Source: Peltaster fructicola (taxonomy: Eukaryota > Ascomycota > Dothideomycetes). Taken from it: a stretch of 64,000 nt of DNA. The notes under the pieces were generated by a model that made no database searches, was not told the origin of the DNA, and worked only from the letters and a program-made list of their open reading frames with translations. This document shows, one piece after another, positions 20,554 to 31,643 of this stretch. The translations under genes were made by a program, and so were the position numbers. Numbering within the stretch: position 1 is the first letter of the stretch; each line of letters starts with the position of its first letter. The stretch is taken from assembly GCA_001592805.2 (NCBI GenBank), contig CP051139.1:1860001-1924000 (forward strand), in the 5' to 3' direction.

Positions 20554-22273
20554 ATGATGAAGCTGCTTGACAGGACGAAATCAACTCACAAAGCAAGCAA
20601 GTCAAGGCCTGTGACGACCTTGGACGACTTAGCATTCCCACATGCCGCTGGCTACGAACGACCATCCCTACAGCTCGATCGCCGCATCTCGACGTCGAGA
20701 TGTACCGACATTACGACCACAGACCGCTGACGCTGGCACTCGACACTCGAAGCTGTCGCGCATGAGCTTCTTCGAGGCATTCGCGATTGATGCTGGCGAC
20801 GACACCTTTGCGTTTCCTAAGCCATCCTCGGCGAAGACAACTCCCAAGGGAATCGAGATGCTCGCTTCAGTAGCGTCTTCACGAGAGGCATCTCCAATGA
20901 TCGGCGTTGCGCTGGGATCGCCTTCACATCCGCCTCTCTGCTGGACTCGCACCCACTCCTTTGGTCCAGGTTCAGCCAACGCCACACCAAGAACACCACG
21001 ATTCACAGAGTTCTTCGACACTCAATCACCCATGGAGACCTTAACACCAGATTCTGCTCGACCGCAGAGCACGACTGCATGGAAGAAAGTCGGCAGCTTG
21101 TTTCGTAGAGCTACTAAAAGCATCAAGAACGACAGCAAAACTGCTGCAAAGCCACCACCGCGGCCCACAGGTATGCCTGCGATAGCACAACCTACCCCAC
21201 GACCAAAGTCTCGAGGACGGATGAGCTTCAAACGAGAGAAGAAGAAAGAGCTGTATGGTGAAACGTGGCCGGTGGACAGCAAGATCGACCTTGGCTGGAA
21301 TCATGTGGTTCGTGCTACAGAGATCACAGTGAGCAGCGCACAATGGACTGATTCCTCTCGACCTTCCGAAACTGATGACACCAGCCTGGACATCATTACC
21401 CCAGCGACTTGCGAGACCTCGACGCCTTCTACCATCCCTCGACTCGAACTTCAGCTACCGTCATGTCAGCTCGAGAGATATAGTGTCATGTTCGAGAAAT
21501 TGCTAGACCCGAAGCCATCGCTCCTCGAAAGACGGAGGAGCCGATTGCTCATCCTGGACATGAGCACATCTGATACCAGCAAGACGCAGGATATCACACA
21601 CCTGACACCGCTAGCAGAAGACAGCCCAGAAAGAGTGCTACCAACCAGAAGATCGACTGCTCCTGCGCTATCGCCATCTTTGAGCGTTCGATATAAAGCT
21701 CAGCCATCGAAGTCGACAGCATTTCACAGGCCACTGCACCTACAACGCTCCAACACTACACCGCTGCCGGAGGGGTCTCCTCTGCGTACAGAATTTGGTG
21801 CTTCGATTCCCTCACAAGTGCAGACACTCTTCGACTCACCAGTATCAAGTGAGGAAGACGAGCCAGTACTACCGCACACGCCGCCGCACTCTGCCAGCAT
21901 AGACATCGTACGTGTAGTTACAGATGCAGTTGCACACCTAGAAGTGCAAGCACAGAAGGAGGCAGCAAACGTCTGGCAATCTGTCCTTCCTGTACCACCA
22001 GCGTCCACGACATCGTCGCGATTTTCCATTGATGTGCACACAGCTTTGGATTCGCCACGACTGCCGAGCAGGTCGCACTCCTTCAACGGCAAAGACAACA
22101 CGCCACGACCGCACGTGCGTCATGTGCATGTAGCAGTGGCAAGAAAAGTCAGTGTCTCGCATGCAGCGCAGCTCGGCGATCGAAGATCCTTCAAGCCTAA
22201 GGTGGTTCAGGTGAGGACACAGCCACATTCAAGGAAGACATCAGTGCTGGACACGAATGATGGGATTCTCTGA
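20554..22273 (+). CDS. uncharacterised Ser/Pro/Thr-rich protein
   Basis: Proposed as two exons, 20554-20693 and 20767-22273 (73-base intron with a CTGAC branch-like site), giving 548 residues beginning MMKLLDRTKS. Exon 1 contains VTTLDDLAFPHAAGYERP, which looks more protein-like than the competing frame, and joins to FFEAFAIDAGDDTFAFPKPS. The alternative is a single exon from the ATG at 20642 (543 residues) or from 20762. The protein is mostly disordered, with one conserved-looking basic patch (WKKVGSLFRRATKS) and a region ELYGETWPVDSKIDLGWNHV. There is no known domain or signal peptide. The main exon is secure; the 5' end is not. Confidence 0.65.
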
Positions 22274-22422
22274 GTTCCAAATGCTAGAGTTTTACTGGAA
22301 TGAGATCATTCGAAGCACATCATATTTTACAAGATACCCACGATCGATCAAGAGTTCGACTCTTGATATGATCTGTTGTTACGCCTACGCTAATATCAAT
22401 GATCATACAACGCAAACAGACA

Positions 22423-24681
22423 TCAGGCGTAGAGATTTCCCAGGTTGTGCTCCTTGATGTAGTCGCCACCCTTCTCCTGGTACTCCTCTCTAGTGATGAA
22501 CGAGCTTCGGGATTCCTTCGAACTAGCCCACTTCGCAGCACCTTTCCAGGCATCAAGCACTGGATCCTTCGCTCTTCGTATGCCTAGCTGGATATCGGCT
22601 GGCAAGATCGCTCTCAGCTCGGTGCGGAATCGCTGCTCGAAACCCTTGAATAATGTGTAGCCACCTGTGATGAAGATGTCCTTGAGGATATCGTGTTGTG
22701 CTGGATTGGAAGCAAGTCGTCCAACCAGTATGTCTTCAGCAATCTCTACTAGGCCAGCTTGGTCGACACCGGCCATGTTTGGTTGGAATACAATCTCTGG
22801 CACACGTATCCTCTCGACATTCAGATGGAAGCGATTGCTTTCTTTCGCGCTTTCCGGATCGAAAGGATATGGTCCTCGCACGAAAGCATGTACCAGTGAC
22901 TTTGTCCAGTCTCTCTGGGCTTCTTGAGTGCTCTGCTCTGTGAAGTTTGGGTCGTAGAGAAGCAATTGAGCTTCGATATCTTTCAGGTCCTTGGCAAGGT
23001 CTTCCTCCTCTTCGTCACTGGCATCCTCGTTCTTGCCAAACTGGATGTCATGGTAGACCTGCCAATCAGCATCAGAGTCTCCAAACCCGTCATCATCGTC
23101 TTTGCCTCGTCGTCGTTTGCGACTGTTGGGCGTGTCGGATGCCAGATTTGCGAGGGTCTTCATTCGTTGCTGTGCTGCCTGAGACTTCCTGTTACCCAGG
23201 TCCGCCTTGAGCCTTTCTCGGTCCTTAATACGCTGTACTGTGGCCTGTCGTAAGGCTCGTCGCTCTTCGAGCCATCCATCCAGGTCGCCCTCTCGTCGTT
23301 CGTCATCAAGGCGCTGTAGCTCTGCCTGGCGGGCTTTTTCAGCTTCCTTCTCTGCCTTCGCCCGCGCTCGTGCATCATGGTTGGATTTTAGCAGTTTCTG
23401 TTGTCGCTTAGCCTTAAGACCTTCTTCGTCCAAGCTATCGTCGGGTACATCGAGCAGTGGGTACGATGGTGGCTCAGCCGGCTCCTCCTCAAGATCACCC
23501 ACGTCTTTGTTGCGCTGTTTGCGAATGCTCTTCTCCATCTCCTTGATACGTTTGTCCAATGCATTCTCGTCCTTGAAGTCGTCGTCGTCGAGCAGTGACT
23601 TCTTGTCCTTCTTGTTGGTAGCATTTTGCACACGCTGTTGCAGGTCTTTAAAGTACTCAAGCTCCGCCTCTTTACGCACAAGCTTCTCAAGTCGCATCTT
23701 TGCTGCCTGCTCTTGTAGTCTCCGTCCACCTTCTTTCCGCTTCTCCTCGGCTCGACGGAGCTCCTCTTCAGTCTTCTGGATGACTTCCTTCTCCTGGAAA
23801 GGTAGTTGTATTATATGATCTCTGTCCTCCAGACCACTCCATTCCATCATCTTCACCATCTCACCGTCGTAGTCCTGGCTGACATAACAATGCTCGCGTA
23901 CCATATCCTCAATTTGTGTTTCGTTGACTTTGCCTGTGGTAAGCAAGCCTGGATACTTCGTCTTCAGTAGCTTCGTCAGGAACTCCGCGCATTGGCTTCG
24001 GCCCAAGTCTAGTCGGGTGGCTTGGCCGATTTGAGGTATGTGGTTGACGACTGGAATGAGATGTGTACTCATGTGAGCGCTGCTGACCACGAGTCCTGTG
24101 TTTCCACCATTGTAATTGTAGCTGAAGAGCGAGTCCACTCCGTACGCAGCTGCTGGTACACCGTACAGCTCGAAGAGTATCTCGCTCATGACACGGCGTG
24201 TATAGCCCAGATTCGCAAGTGGCTCTGTCATGACAACAGGTCGATCGATCACGTCTCTTCTCCCATCGATACCGAGCTTGATGAAGATGTAGTCCAGCAC
24301 ACCCTCTTGCACATCCCAATTGTTCACAATGTTGCTGCCGGGCTCATACACATTCTTAGCTTGTCCTCTCGCTGTGCCGTCGAAGAATATCTCGGAGCCA
24401 ATGAAGGTGAGCTTGCGATTCAGCTTGCGGTCTGTGTATCGTGCCATGAGAGCTGGAAATTGTAGTCTGGGAGTGGCATCGCTTTGCCAGCCAGCGCGAA
24501 CGCTGCTGCTTCCATTGTCGATCACTATCGCAGTATCTGGGCTGCTGGACTGGTAAACTGATCGGTCCGTGGGCAGTTGACCGTGATATGGCGGCTCTGA
24601 GATGCTGTACAATCTTGTCGGCTCTGGCTTTGGCGAGTTTCGGCCTGACTGCGCCTCTATGGGCACAGTATAATGCGGCAT
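22423..24681 (-). CDS. arp5: actin-related protein Arp5 (INO80 complex)
   Basis: A 752-residue single exon. The actin fold begins with AIVIDNGSSSVRAGWQSD (phosphate 1 loop) and continues with RPVVMTEPLANLGYTRRVMSEILFE and YNYNGGNTGLVVSSAHMSTH (phosphate 2). A long charged coiled-coil insertion sits at about residues 300-540 (EEELRRAEEKRKEGGRRLQ and following); this large insert is diagnostic of Arp5. The fold resumes at EIVFQPNMAGVDQAG and ITGGYTLFKGFEQR, ending WASSKESRSSFITREEYQEKG. Arp5 with Ies6 couples ATP hydrolysis by INO80 to nucleosome sliding and H2A.Z exchange in the nucleus. It lies 164 bases downstream of afg2 on the same strand. Confidence 0.96.
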   Translation of the reverse strand: MPHYTVPIEAQSGRNSPKPEPTRLYSISEPPYHGQLPTDRSVYQSSSPDTAIVIDNGSSSVRAGWQSDATPRLQFPALMARYTDRKLNRKLTFIGSEIFFDGTARGQAKNVYEPGSNIVNNWDVQEGVLDYIFIKLGIDGRRDVIDRPVVMTEPLANLGYTRRVMSEILFELYGVPAAAYGVDSLFSYNYNGGNTGLVVSSAHMSTHLIPVVNHIPQIGQATRLDLGRSQCAEFLTKLLKTKYPGLLTTGKVNETQIEDMVREHCYVSQDYDGEMVKMMEWSGLEDRDHIIQLPFQEKEVIQKTEEELRRAEEKRKEGGRRLQEQAAKMRLEKLVRKEAELEYFKDLQQRVQNATNKKDKKSLLDDDDFKDENALDKRIKEMEKSIRKQRNKDVGDLEEEPAEPPSYPLLDVPDDSLDEEGLKAKRQQKLLKSNHDARARAKAEKEAEKARQAELQRLDDERREGDLDGWLEERRALRQATVQRIKDRERLKADLGNRKSQAAQQRMKTLANLASDTPNSRKRRRGKDDDDGFGDSDADWQVYHDIQFGKNEDASDEEEEDLAKDLKDIEAQLLLYDPNFTEQSTQEAQRDWTKSLVHAFVRGPYPFDPESAKESNRFHLNVERIRVPEIVFQPNMAGVDQAGLVEIAEDILVGRLASNPAQHDILKDIFITGGYTLFKGFEQRFRTELRAILPADIQLGIRRAKDPVLDAWKGAAKWASSKESRSSFITREEYQEKGGDYIKEHNLGNLYA

Positions 24682-24845
24682 GCTGTATCTCTAGTCAGCG
24701 AAGACCATGTAAGAACGCAGCAAGGCTGATACGGCGTGCTTGTTGGCTCTCGAAGGTGTGAGCTGCGCTATAGACGTGTAGAACTGCTATAACGCACGGA
24801 CCAGCACGATCACATGCACATGAATCTGAGGATATCATATGTTGA

Positions 24846-27137
24846 CTACGATCTTCTACCGAACTCTTCGTAGGCTTGCAGCATCTCCGTCGTGATGACA
24901 CGCGTGGTCATTCTGATGCCTGCCTCCATGTCCTGTGTCGTCATATTCGCAATTGTCTGACTACCAAGCACAGCTCTCTCCATGGCGAGCTCACAGGCAG
25001 TCCGCCATGCATTTTTGATCTCGGCTCCCGACATACCCTCTGACTGCGCTAACAACGGCTCCAAATCAATGACGCCGGGCGCGCCTCTCACACATATCTT
25101 GAGAATCTCCCGTCGGGCGTCTGAATCAGGAGGGCCAAGATAGATGTGGTCATCGAATCGTCCGGATCGTAGAATAGCGGAATCGAGGCTCTCCGGTTTG
25201 TTGGTGGCGGCCAACACGAGGACATCCTTGGCCGCTTCAAAGCCATCCATCTCGTTGAGCAGAGTAGTGACGACATTCAAACTTTTCGAAGCATCAGTAC
25301 CTCCTGTACGTGCCGTGGCAATGCTGTCGATCTCATCGAAGAAGATTATGGTCGGAGCTGCCTGGCGAGCTTTTCGGAAGATCTCACGTATAGCTCGTTC
25401 AGACTCGCCAACATACATACTGATCAGCTCTGCACCCTTGACTGCGAGGAAATTCCAACCGTACGTGCTGGCCACTGCTTGCGCCGTCATGGTCTTCGAG
25501 CAGCCTGGCGGGCCATACAGCAAGATGCCTCGCTTTGGCTGTAGACCTGTGAATTGCGCAGCCAAAGCTTGATGCTGTATCGGCCAGTTGATCAGCCTGT
25601 CGAACTGTGCTCGCAGAGCACCAGAACCACCGATATCATCAAAGGTGACCTTTGGAGGCTCGACGATGATCTCGCGCAAGGCGGACGGACGAATCTCTTG
25701 GAGTGCTTTCTCGAAGTCCAACATGGAGATGTGCGGCTCTGGTGCGGCCTCGACGAGTGTTGATGCAATACTTGCGTTCCGAATGTCTGCCGGATGCGAC
25801 TTGATAGGTCGAGAAGCGATCGAGTCTTGGAGGTGAATGCTGACCCAGTCATCACTTTCAGGATTCATGCGTTCATATGCATACAGTGATGCAGTATCGA
25901 CAAGCCCAGTGAGATCCCTTCCAGTATAGCCATGGGTCATGGCCCCAAGCTCGGCAGGAAGGTCGACAGGCTGACATGTCTCAGATGATAGGAGCAATTT
26001 CAAGATCTGTGTTCGGCCGCCGGCATCTGGTATTGGTAGCTCTATGGTGCGTTGTAGTCGTCCTGGCTCGCACAGTGTCTCATGAACGCCTGCTACGGAG
26101 CGCGCTGTCGCAATGGTGAGTACACGAGCACTGTTAGTCTTGTCAATTGCTTTAGCAAGCATCTTCGCTGTCATTCGAGTTGCAACATCGTTAGAGGCTG
26201 CTGCTGTATCGATGTTGTCGATGAGGACCAGACTAGGCTGTGAAGCAATGGCCTCTTGGAATGTACTATTGATGAGAGACTCGTTCTTCGATGCTGTGCC
26301 GAGTAGCTGATCGCCATCCAGTCGCACGACCTTTTTTATACCGTGGACCTTTGCAAGACTGTCCAGCAGCAACGTTTTGCCAGTACCTGCATAGCCATAG
26401 ACAAGCGCATTCTTGGCTCCCAGTCTGCGAGGTCGGTTTTCGTTCTCTGCAGCAGTACAAAGCAGCCGCAAGCGCAGATTGAGCTGTTTGAGCTGCTCAG
26501 AAAGACCAGCGATATGCGCAGCATCTATGTGAAATGGTCGTTGATTGCTCGTCGAGGTCGTTGTCGTAGGAGACTGCAAAGCAGCATCGAGGATTTGCAG
26601 ATCTGTATGGTCCGTGAGATAGGACAGGAATGGGACTTCCTGAGCAGGTTCGGTCTCGATATGTTCGACGAAGAATCGCTTCTTAATCCCCTCACCAGCT
26701 GGAACATCAAACGTCGTGCCAACTGCAATGGCCTCTACTCCTGCCAGCTGAGCGACGCATCGAACTTTCCATCGATCGTCGTCTACTCCAGCTTCGTAGC
26801 CGACAGGAGTGATCTCAGTGAGTGCAATACGCGTGGCGGGACGAAGTGTCGTTGCCGCTGCTTCAATGCGGACTTGCGTACCTTGCTTGAAGCCGTATGC
26901 GTCACGAAGGACTTCGCTCATCTTGGCAGGCTGAATCTTGGGTGCATTACCCATCTTGTCAGCTGCTCTCCAGGCAATACCAGCACCACTTGTTCCATCT
27001 TCGCCAATTATAGTGCATAGATCGCCGACTTTGAGTCTTAGGTGCTGTAGTGTTTCGGGAGCAAGATGTACACGAAATGCACCCTTCAAGCTGGCCGTGG
27101 CTGGGAGGGTACGTACGATGAACGCTATATCACCCAT
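24846..27137 (-). CDS. afg2: AAA-ATPase Afg2/Drg1 (60S ribosome maturation)
   Basis: A 763-residue single exon with an N-domain (about 1-190) and two AAA modules. Afg2/Drg1 strips Rlp24 from cytoplasmic pre-60S particles, the first step of cytoplasmic 60S maturation. D1 has Walker A GYAGTGKT (near 254) but Walker B reads LVLIDNID (near 305), with Asn for the catalytic Glu, and sensor 1 reads TIATARS instead of ATN; the EPGRLQ arginine remains. D2 is intact: GPPGCSKT (the form typical of Afg2/SPATA5), IIFFDEID and LAATNKP, then RSGRFDDHIYLGPP. So D1 probably binds but hardly hydrolyses ATP, while D2 works. That is inference from the motifs. Cdc48 is excluded by the N-domain and the GCSKT motif. 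Confidence 0.92.
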   Translation of the reverse strand: MGDIAFIVRTLPATASLKGAFRVHLAPETLQHLRLKVGDLCTIIGEDGTSGAGIAWRAADKMGNAPKIQPAKMSEVLRDAYGFKQGTQVRIEAAATTLRPATRIALTEITPVGYEAGVDDDRWKVRCVAQLAGVEAIAVGTTFDVPAGEGIKKRFFVEHIETEPAQEVPFLSYLTDHTDLQILDAALQSPTTTTSTSNQRPFHIDAAHIAGLSEQLKQLNLRLRLLCTAAENENRPRRLGAKNALVYGYAGTGKTLLLDSLAKVHGIKKVVRLDGDQLLGTASKNESLINSTFQEAIASQPSLVLIDNIDTAAASNDVATRMTAKMLAKAIDKTNSARVLTIATARSVAGVHETLCEPGRLQRTIELPIPDAGGRTQILKLLLSSETCQPVDLPAELGAMTHGYTGRDLTGLVDTASLYAYERMNPESDDWVSIHLQDSIASRPIKSHPADIRNASIASTLVEAAPEPHISMLDFEKALQEIRPSALREIIVEPPKVTFDDIGGSGALRAQFDRLINWPIQHQALAAQFTGLQPKRGILLYGPPGCSKTMTAQAVASTYGWNFLAVKGAELISMYVGESERAIREIFRKARQAAPTIIFFDEIDSIATARTGGTDASKSLNVVTTLLNEMDGFEAAKDVLVLAATNKPESLDSAILRSGRFDDHIYLGPPDSDARREILKICVRGAPGVIDLEPLLAQSEGMSGAEIKNAWRTACELAMERAVLGSQTIANMTTQDMEAGIRMTTRVITTEMLQAYEEFGRRS

Positions 27138-27734
27138 GATGGCGAAGGAGTGGAGGTCAACCTTGTAGGTGTAGAGATCTGAAGCGATCGGCGCTGTTCT
27201 TCACTATCTCGAGGAGGTCGGACAATCCAACTGCGATGAAGCCTTCGAGATAGGTCAGTGACATCTGGGGAGTGTCTAGCGTTCTCTACATGTACGTTAG
27301 GCAATGGTAGCAATAATGTCATGCATACGGCTCGACATCGCTGTTGCTTGGCTGAGAAAACAGACTGGTTGAAGTCTGTGCGCTGCGCATTATCTATACT
27401 ATGAGAACTTTTGAGCACGTGTGGTCTTCAGCTCGCCAAATGATCGGAGGCAGGAATACCTCTTCCTTCACTCATGCATGAATCCTACTGCTGCTCCGTG
27501 TCGATCCTTGTGCCTATCAAGCGTCATCGCAAGGATTCTGTCCCGCGTGTCTGCAACACGCCAGTATGTCTGAGGTTGTTCATGTGCTAAGGGAACTCGC
27601 ACAGCCTCTTCCCTCTCACGCATGCACAGGTAAGGTGCTGAGAAGGAGATGCGTGGTCTGTCAGGCTGCTTCATCGTTTGTATTTCCAGTACAACCCCTT
27701 CTCGAGACTGCACTTTCTAGTCTACCATCTCGCA
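27138..27734. other. divergent intergenic region between afg2 and the modin-like gene
   Basis: About 600 bases that should hold both promoters. No credible coding frame, repeat or RNA gene. Confidence 0.5.
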
Positions 27735-29895
27735 ATGGAGCTCACAGACGATGTCTCGATTGTCGCGCTGGTCGTCTCACTAGTGGCGCTGCTGCTGACA
27801 GTCATGTCCATAACACAGTCATTCCTAGGTACAGCTGAAGGCTACAGACGATGTGCACAATCAGTCATAGGACAATGGTCGGTATTTAGACACAGGCATT
27901 GGATATGGTGAGTCGATTCTTCTGCCTTGGCGGACCCTACTCACATTTCAGGTACGAGTTTAGATACGAAACACGCTTCGTCATCCCGCAGATCACGCTC
28001 TATACGGACTTCGATGTTATCAACGATCGAGATGCCGGTTTGGCGCCATTCAGGCTGATTGGTAATGACCTAAAAAGTGGCACTGTGCTCCATGGCACGG
28101 CGCACGGAGAGTGGCATCACTCCCGCACACGAGAGGAGCGACGACTAGCGAACTTGGACGATTTGACATACGTCGAGAAAAACATATCAATCGGCGTAAT
28201 CGCCAAAGCAGCTAGACGGTTCAGAGGCTCATACCTACCAGGCGACAAGTACCAACGTGGACTAGTAGTCTCATGGCTGAAATTGATCCAAGAGATTCAT
28301 GAACTCTATTGCAGGTAGGCACTTGGAGCCCATGCTATGAGTACTGCTGATGAGTACAGCTATTGGCCGCAGGACTGCCAGACGTGTGCCTCAGAACGTA
28401 CTTCTACAGACTGTTCTAATGCCGCTCTGGAAGCCAGTGAAGACTTCTCCACGACCACAGGCTCATACCCATACGCTAAGCAAGCCATCAGGAAGACGAT
28501 GCTGAATACAGAACGCACCAATGCAGTTGTCATTCATCGTAATCTGACTTGGGATTTCCTACCTAGCGACACTGTCAGACCACTTGCAGAGTCCACCATT
28601 GGAGACATCGTTGTCCTAGCTCGACGCTTAGGTATGCATTGGAGAACGCTCCGACTATCTGAAGGGACCATGCAAGCCGATGGTGGCGGCTTTGCCATCT
28701 CGTCGACCGATGTACGCGGCCTTGGCTTGTCGTTCAAGTTCAGCACAGTCAAGACGGATGAGGACTTCCCGCACTATATACCCAGCGTGGGCGGCGATAA
28801 GCTGCTTTGTGGTATGCTCCCGGGAGATTCAGATCTGGTCAATCAAGACTTTGATCTTGTGCGTGATGATGAGAAGCGTAGCATCATTGGTCTGCATGAG
28901 TCGGAAGGGCTCTTGAGCCGACTCGATGTAGCGCAGGTGATCAGGAACACGTACTCGAGGAACCAAGACCTGCAAGAAGCAAGAAACGAGATCATGATCT
29001 TACTGATGCCTTTCCTAGTCTTACCTCGATCGAACGTCTCAAGCATAGTCCATGACGGTCTTACACCCAGTATGAGAATGGCATTTCTGTACTGGGAGGG
29101 TCGGTATGCCCTCCTGAAGGCATTGGAGCTCCGTAAGAATGGCGCGAACCAGTATCGCATGGACATCCTGCAAGAAGTGTACGACAAGCTGGACGGGCTC
29201 CGCAAGGGCTATCGAAAAGACTTCTTTTGTCGCTGGAACAAGGCAGCAATCAATGGCTGGAAGAAGAACGAAAACGGCGATTACGAACGGGACCTATCTG
29301 GTGAAGCCAAATCAGCGCTGATTGAGCGATGCAGAAGCATCTTCGCGTACACAACGACTGCTTTGAAGGACCTTGGCATGGCCGACTCGTGGAATGCCCG
29401 TACCAAGTGAGTTAGGATTGTGAACAACGAAATACATGCTGATAATGTGGCAGATACATGATTCTCGTGGCTGCTCACTTCCGACTGCTGCTTGATACCA
29501 CTGAGCCTGTCTATCATGGGAAGTACAAAGATGGTGTGCGAGAGTCACAAGAACAACTATCACACGACTTCCAGGAGCAGTTTCCTCACATTGAAAAACG
29601 CAACCGCGGACCATTTATCACGGCAGAAATGTTTGAATGCGTCAGAAGATATGCAGTAGACGTGGAGAATGGCATAAGACATAACGACCATGGAATCGAG
29701 GCATTCTTCAGGCGGCGAGGCGTGATTGTTGGCGATCCAAATGCTAGCCAGGCAGATCAGTGTGAGGCCGCGTGGTGGCTCATGATGCTCAGAGGCATCG
29801 CATGGGGCATGGCACATCAGTGTGCTCCATCTCCTGCAGGTCATGCAGTTCCGCCGCTCTACTATGGCAACAAGACACCTGTCTGGATATCTTGA
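27735..29895 (+). CDS. modin-like membrane-anchored protein
   Basis: Four exons (27735-27907, 27952-28314, 28360-29406, 29454-29895) with 44-47-base introns give 674 residues. An N-terminal membrane segment (about 7-28, VSIVALVVSLVALLLTVMSITQ) is followed by TAEGYRRC and a basic aromatic stretch ending IWYEFRYETRFVIPQI. This layout matches the proteins annotated as related to Podospora modin, a factor tied to vegetative incompatibility. The family is large and variable in Pezizomycotina. The remainder is soluble-looking, with WDFLPSD, a conserved block around VLARRLGMHWRTLRL, and a late CEAAWWLMMLRGIAWG helix. No enzymatic motif is seen. The biochemical role is unknown; the link to non-self recognition is by family only. 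Confidence 0.8.
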
Positions 29896-30198
29896 GAGTG
29901 CTGTCTCCATAGTTCTGTATCGTGGCCATTCTTTAGGGTGTCCAATGACCGTTAGTACCGGTTGTCTGTGCTGATAGATGCACGATAGATCTGATGTCAC
30001 AATTCACTGCATCTTGTCACGTCAAAGGATCTAGTTTTGATGCTTGTCACCATCGCTTTCTGCGTGGTTGTCAGAATGCCTAAGTAATACTTCGACTTTT
30101 GTCACAAAATTTGGGCTTCATTCTCCTGACTTCATATCTCTCTTGGCTTTGATCGGAATCATTACCTGGACAGCGCACTCCATCCAAACTCGTCCTGC
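29896..30198. other. short intergenic region
   Basis: About 300 bases between two rightward genes, presumably the promoter of the downstream gene. Nothing further is recognised. Confidence 0.45.
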
Positions 30199-31509
30199 AT
30201 GCTACCGCGGCGTGTCAATGAGACACTACAACGATGCGTGAGCGTTGCTCGCATCGTGGCTCGCACGCAACAACGATGGCGCAGCACGTACGGGACAACA
30301 AACAAGAAGGAGAGATTGCAGCAGCCACACAAAGCTGACGACCTCGATCACAGCAGAGGACTGCCTCTGAGTCCTCAGCAAACCACACCATCGAAACAAT
30401 CTGGGTCCAGTCCAAGCAGCCCTGAGCCATCACTCGTCGACCAGCTGTTTCCGAATGCCACAGACATAATCTCTGATAAACTTGGGACAAGACTGTCACA
30501 ACCCGTGGTCAGAGAGGTGCCACCATTACCACTGGACATCCTTCTGCCTGAATCTCCGCGCTCGAAGAAGCCACAATACTGGGAGAGCGAGACCAGATCT
30601 GGATTCCGGCGCCGGCGCCAGCCTGACACGGACATCTCACAGCCTGCATCGTGGACAAATCTACCAGCTGGATCACGCACACCTTTCTTGCGTGTAGATA
30701 ACGCTTCCAAAAACTTGACAATCACAGACTTCCGTCGCCTGATCCCTCAGGCTAAACATCTCGACGGCTGGGCTTTGACACAAGCCGACATCATCAGTGT
30801 TATACCTGGGCGCAGAATTAATGACCTCGCTTCGCAGCCAACCTATACACTATGTTTCAAGTCTGCATTCGCAGCACAAAAGTATCGGGAACACGTCCAT
30901 AAGATACAAGGGATCGTGAAGCAATACTGTCCGCGAGACGCACAATCCGCTCTGCCAGTGCCGACAGGCTACGTGGTGAATGGTATCGATGTCGCAGCAG
31001 CCATAGCATCATTCACTGTCGGCAGTCCGCACCAGAGGTTCACACTGTTACCTCTCACAGTGCCACTCAGCGCTCATGTAGCACACATGGTCACGCACGG
31101 CGGACCTGAGGTGCTGCTCAAGCGGCCAGATAAGATGCCATTCGAGCTTCGTTTGACTCTAGACGGAGTACAAATCCCCATCAACACTATACGCAGAGTC
31201 TTCGTAACTTCTGGTACCAATCGCGGTATGCCCTGGAGCGGTGATCAGTACAATTTGTTCAATATCTCTCGCTGGGAAGCAACGACAAGAAACATGGACG
31301 AATACACACACTCCAGAGAGCACAAGCCTCTTGACACAGCAAGTTGGGCAACGGAAGCGCCGGTCTATGTCGTCGGCTTTGCTACTGAAGCGGCAGCACA
31401 GAGCTTCTTGCACTACTGGCAAAAACGGCCACTTACAAGACTCGACGATCCGTTGTTCGACATCGCAACGGCGCTACCGCCGATTGTGAATCTCGAGACA
31501 CTCTGGTGA
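30199..31509 (+). CDS. uncharacterised, probably mitochondrial protein
   Basis: A 436-residue single exon. The N-terminus MLPRRVNETLQRCVSVARIV is rich in Arg, Ser and hydrophobics and lacks acidic residues apart from one Glu, as expected for a mitochondrial presequence. A disordered segment follows to about 150. From TPFLRVDNASKNLTITDFRR to AAQKYREHVHKI (about 155-235) the pattern could be an RRM-like fold, though I cannot confirm it. The C-terminal half has further alpha/beta segments (VYVVGFATEAAAQSFLHYW). I do not recognise a named family; a role in mitochondrial RNA handling is only a suggestion. Confidence 0.7.
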   Translation: MLPRRVNETLQRCVSVARIVARTQQRWRSTYGTTNKKERLQQPHKADDLDHSRGLPLSPQQTTPSKQSGSSPSSPEPSLVDQLFPNATDIISDKLGTRLSQPVVREVPPLPLDILLPESPRSKKPQYWESETRSGFRRRRQPDTDISQPASWTNLPAGSRTPFLRVDNASKNLTITDFRRLIPQAKHLDGWALTQADIISVIPGRRINDLASQPTYTLCFKSAFAAQKYREHVHKIQGIVKQYCPRDAQSALPVPTGYVVNGIDVAAAIASFTVGSPHQRFTLLPLTVPLSAHVAHMVTHGGPEVLLKRPDKMPFELRLTLDGVQIPINTIRRVFVTSGTNRGMPWSGDQYNLFNISRWEATTRNMDEYTHSREHKPLDTASWATEAPVYVVGFATEAAAQSFLHYWQKRPLTRLDDPLFDIATALPPIVNLETLW

Positions 31510-31643
31510 AGCAGACAGACAGTGTGACACTGTCAGATACTTCTGCCTTGCGCAGAACAACCAACGAGATGGTTAGTGAAGCATAGAGACCCACTACGTG
31601 CTTTCATAGCTATCATATATAACCTGGTGCATTCACCAGTCAT

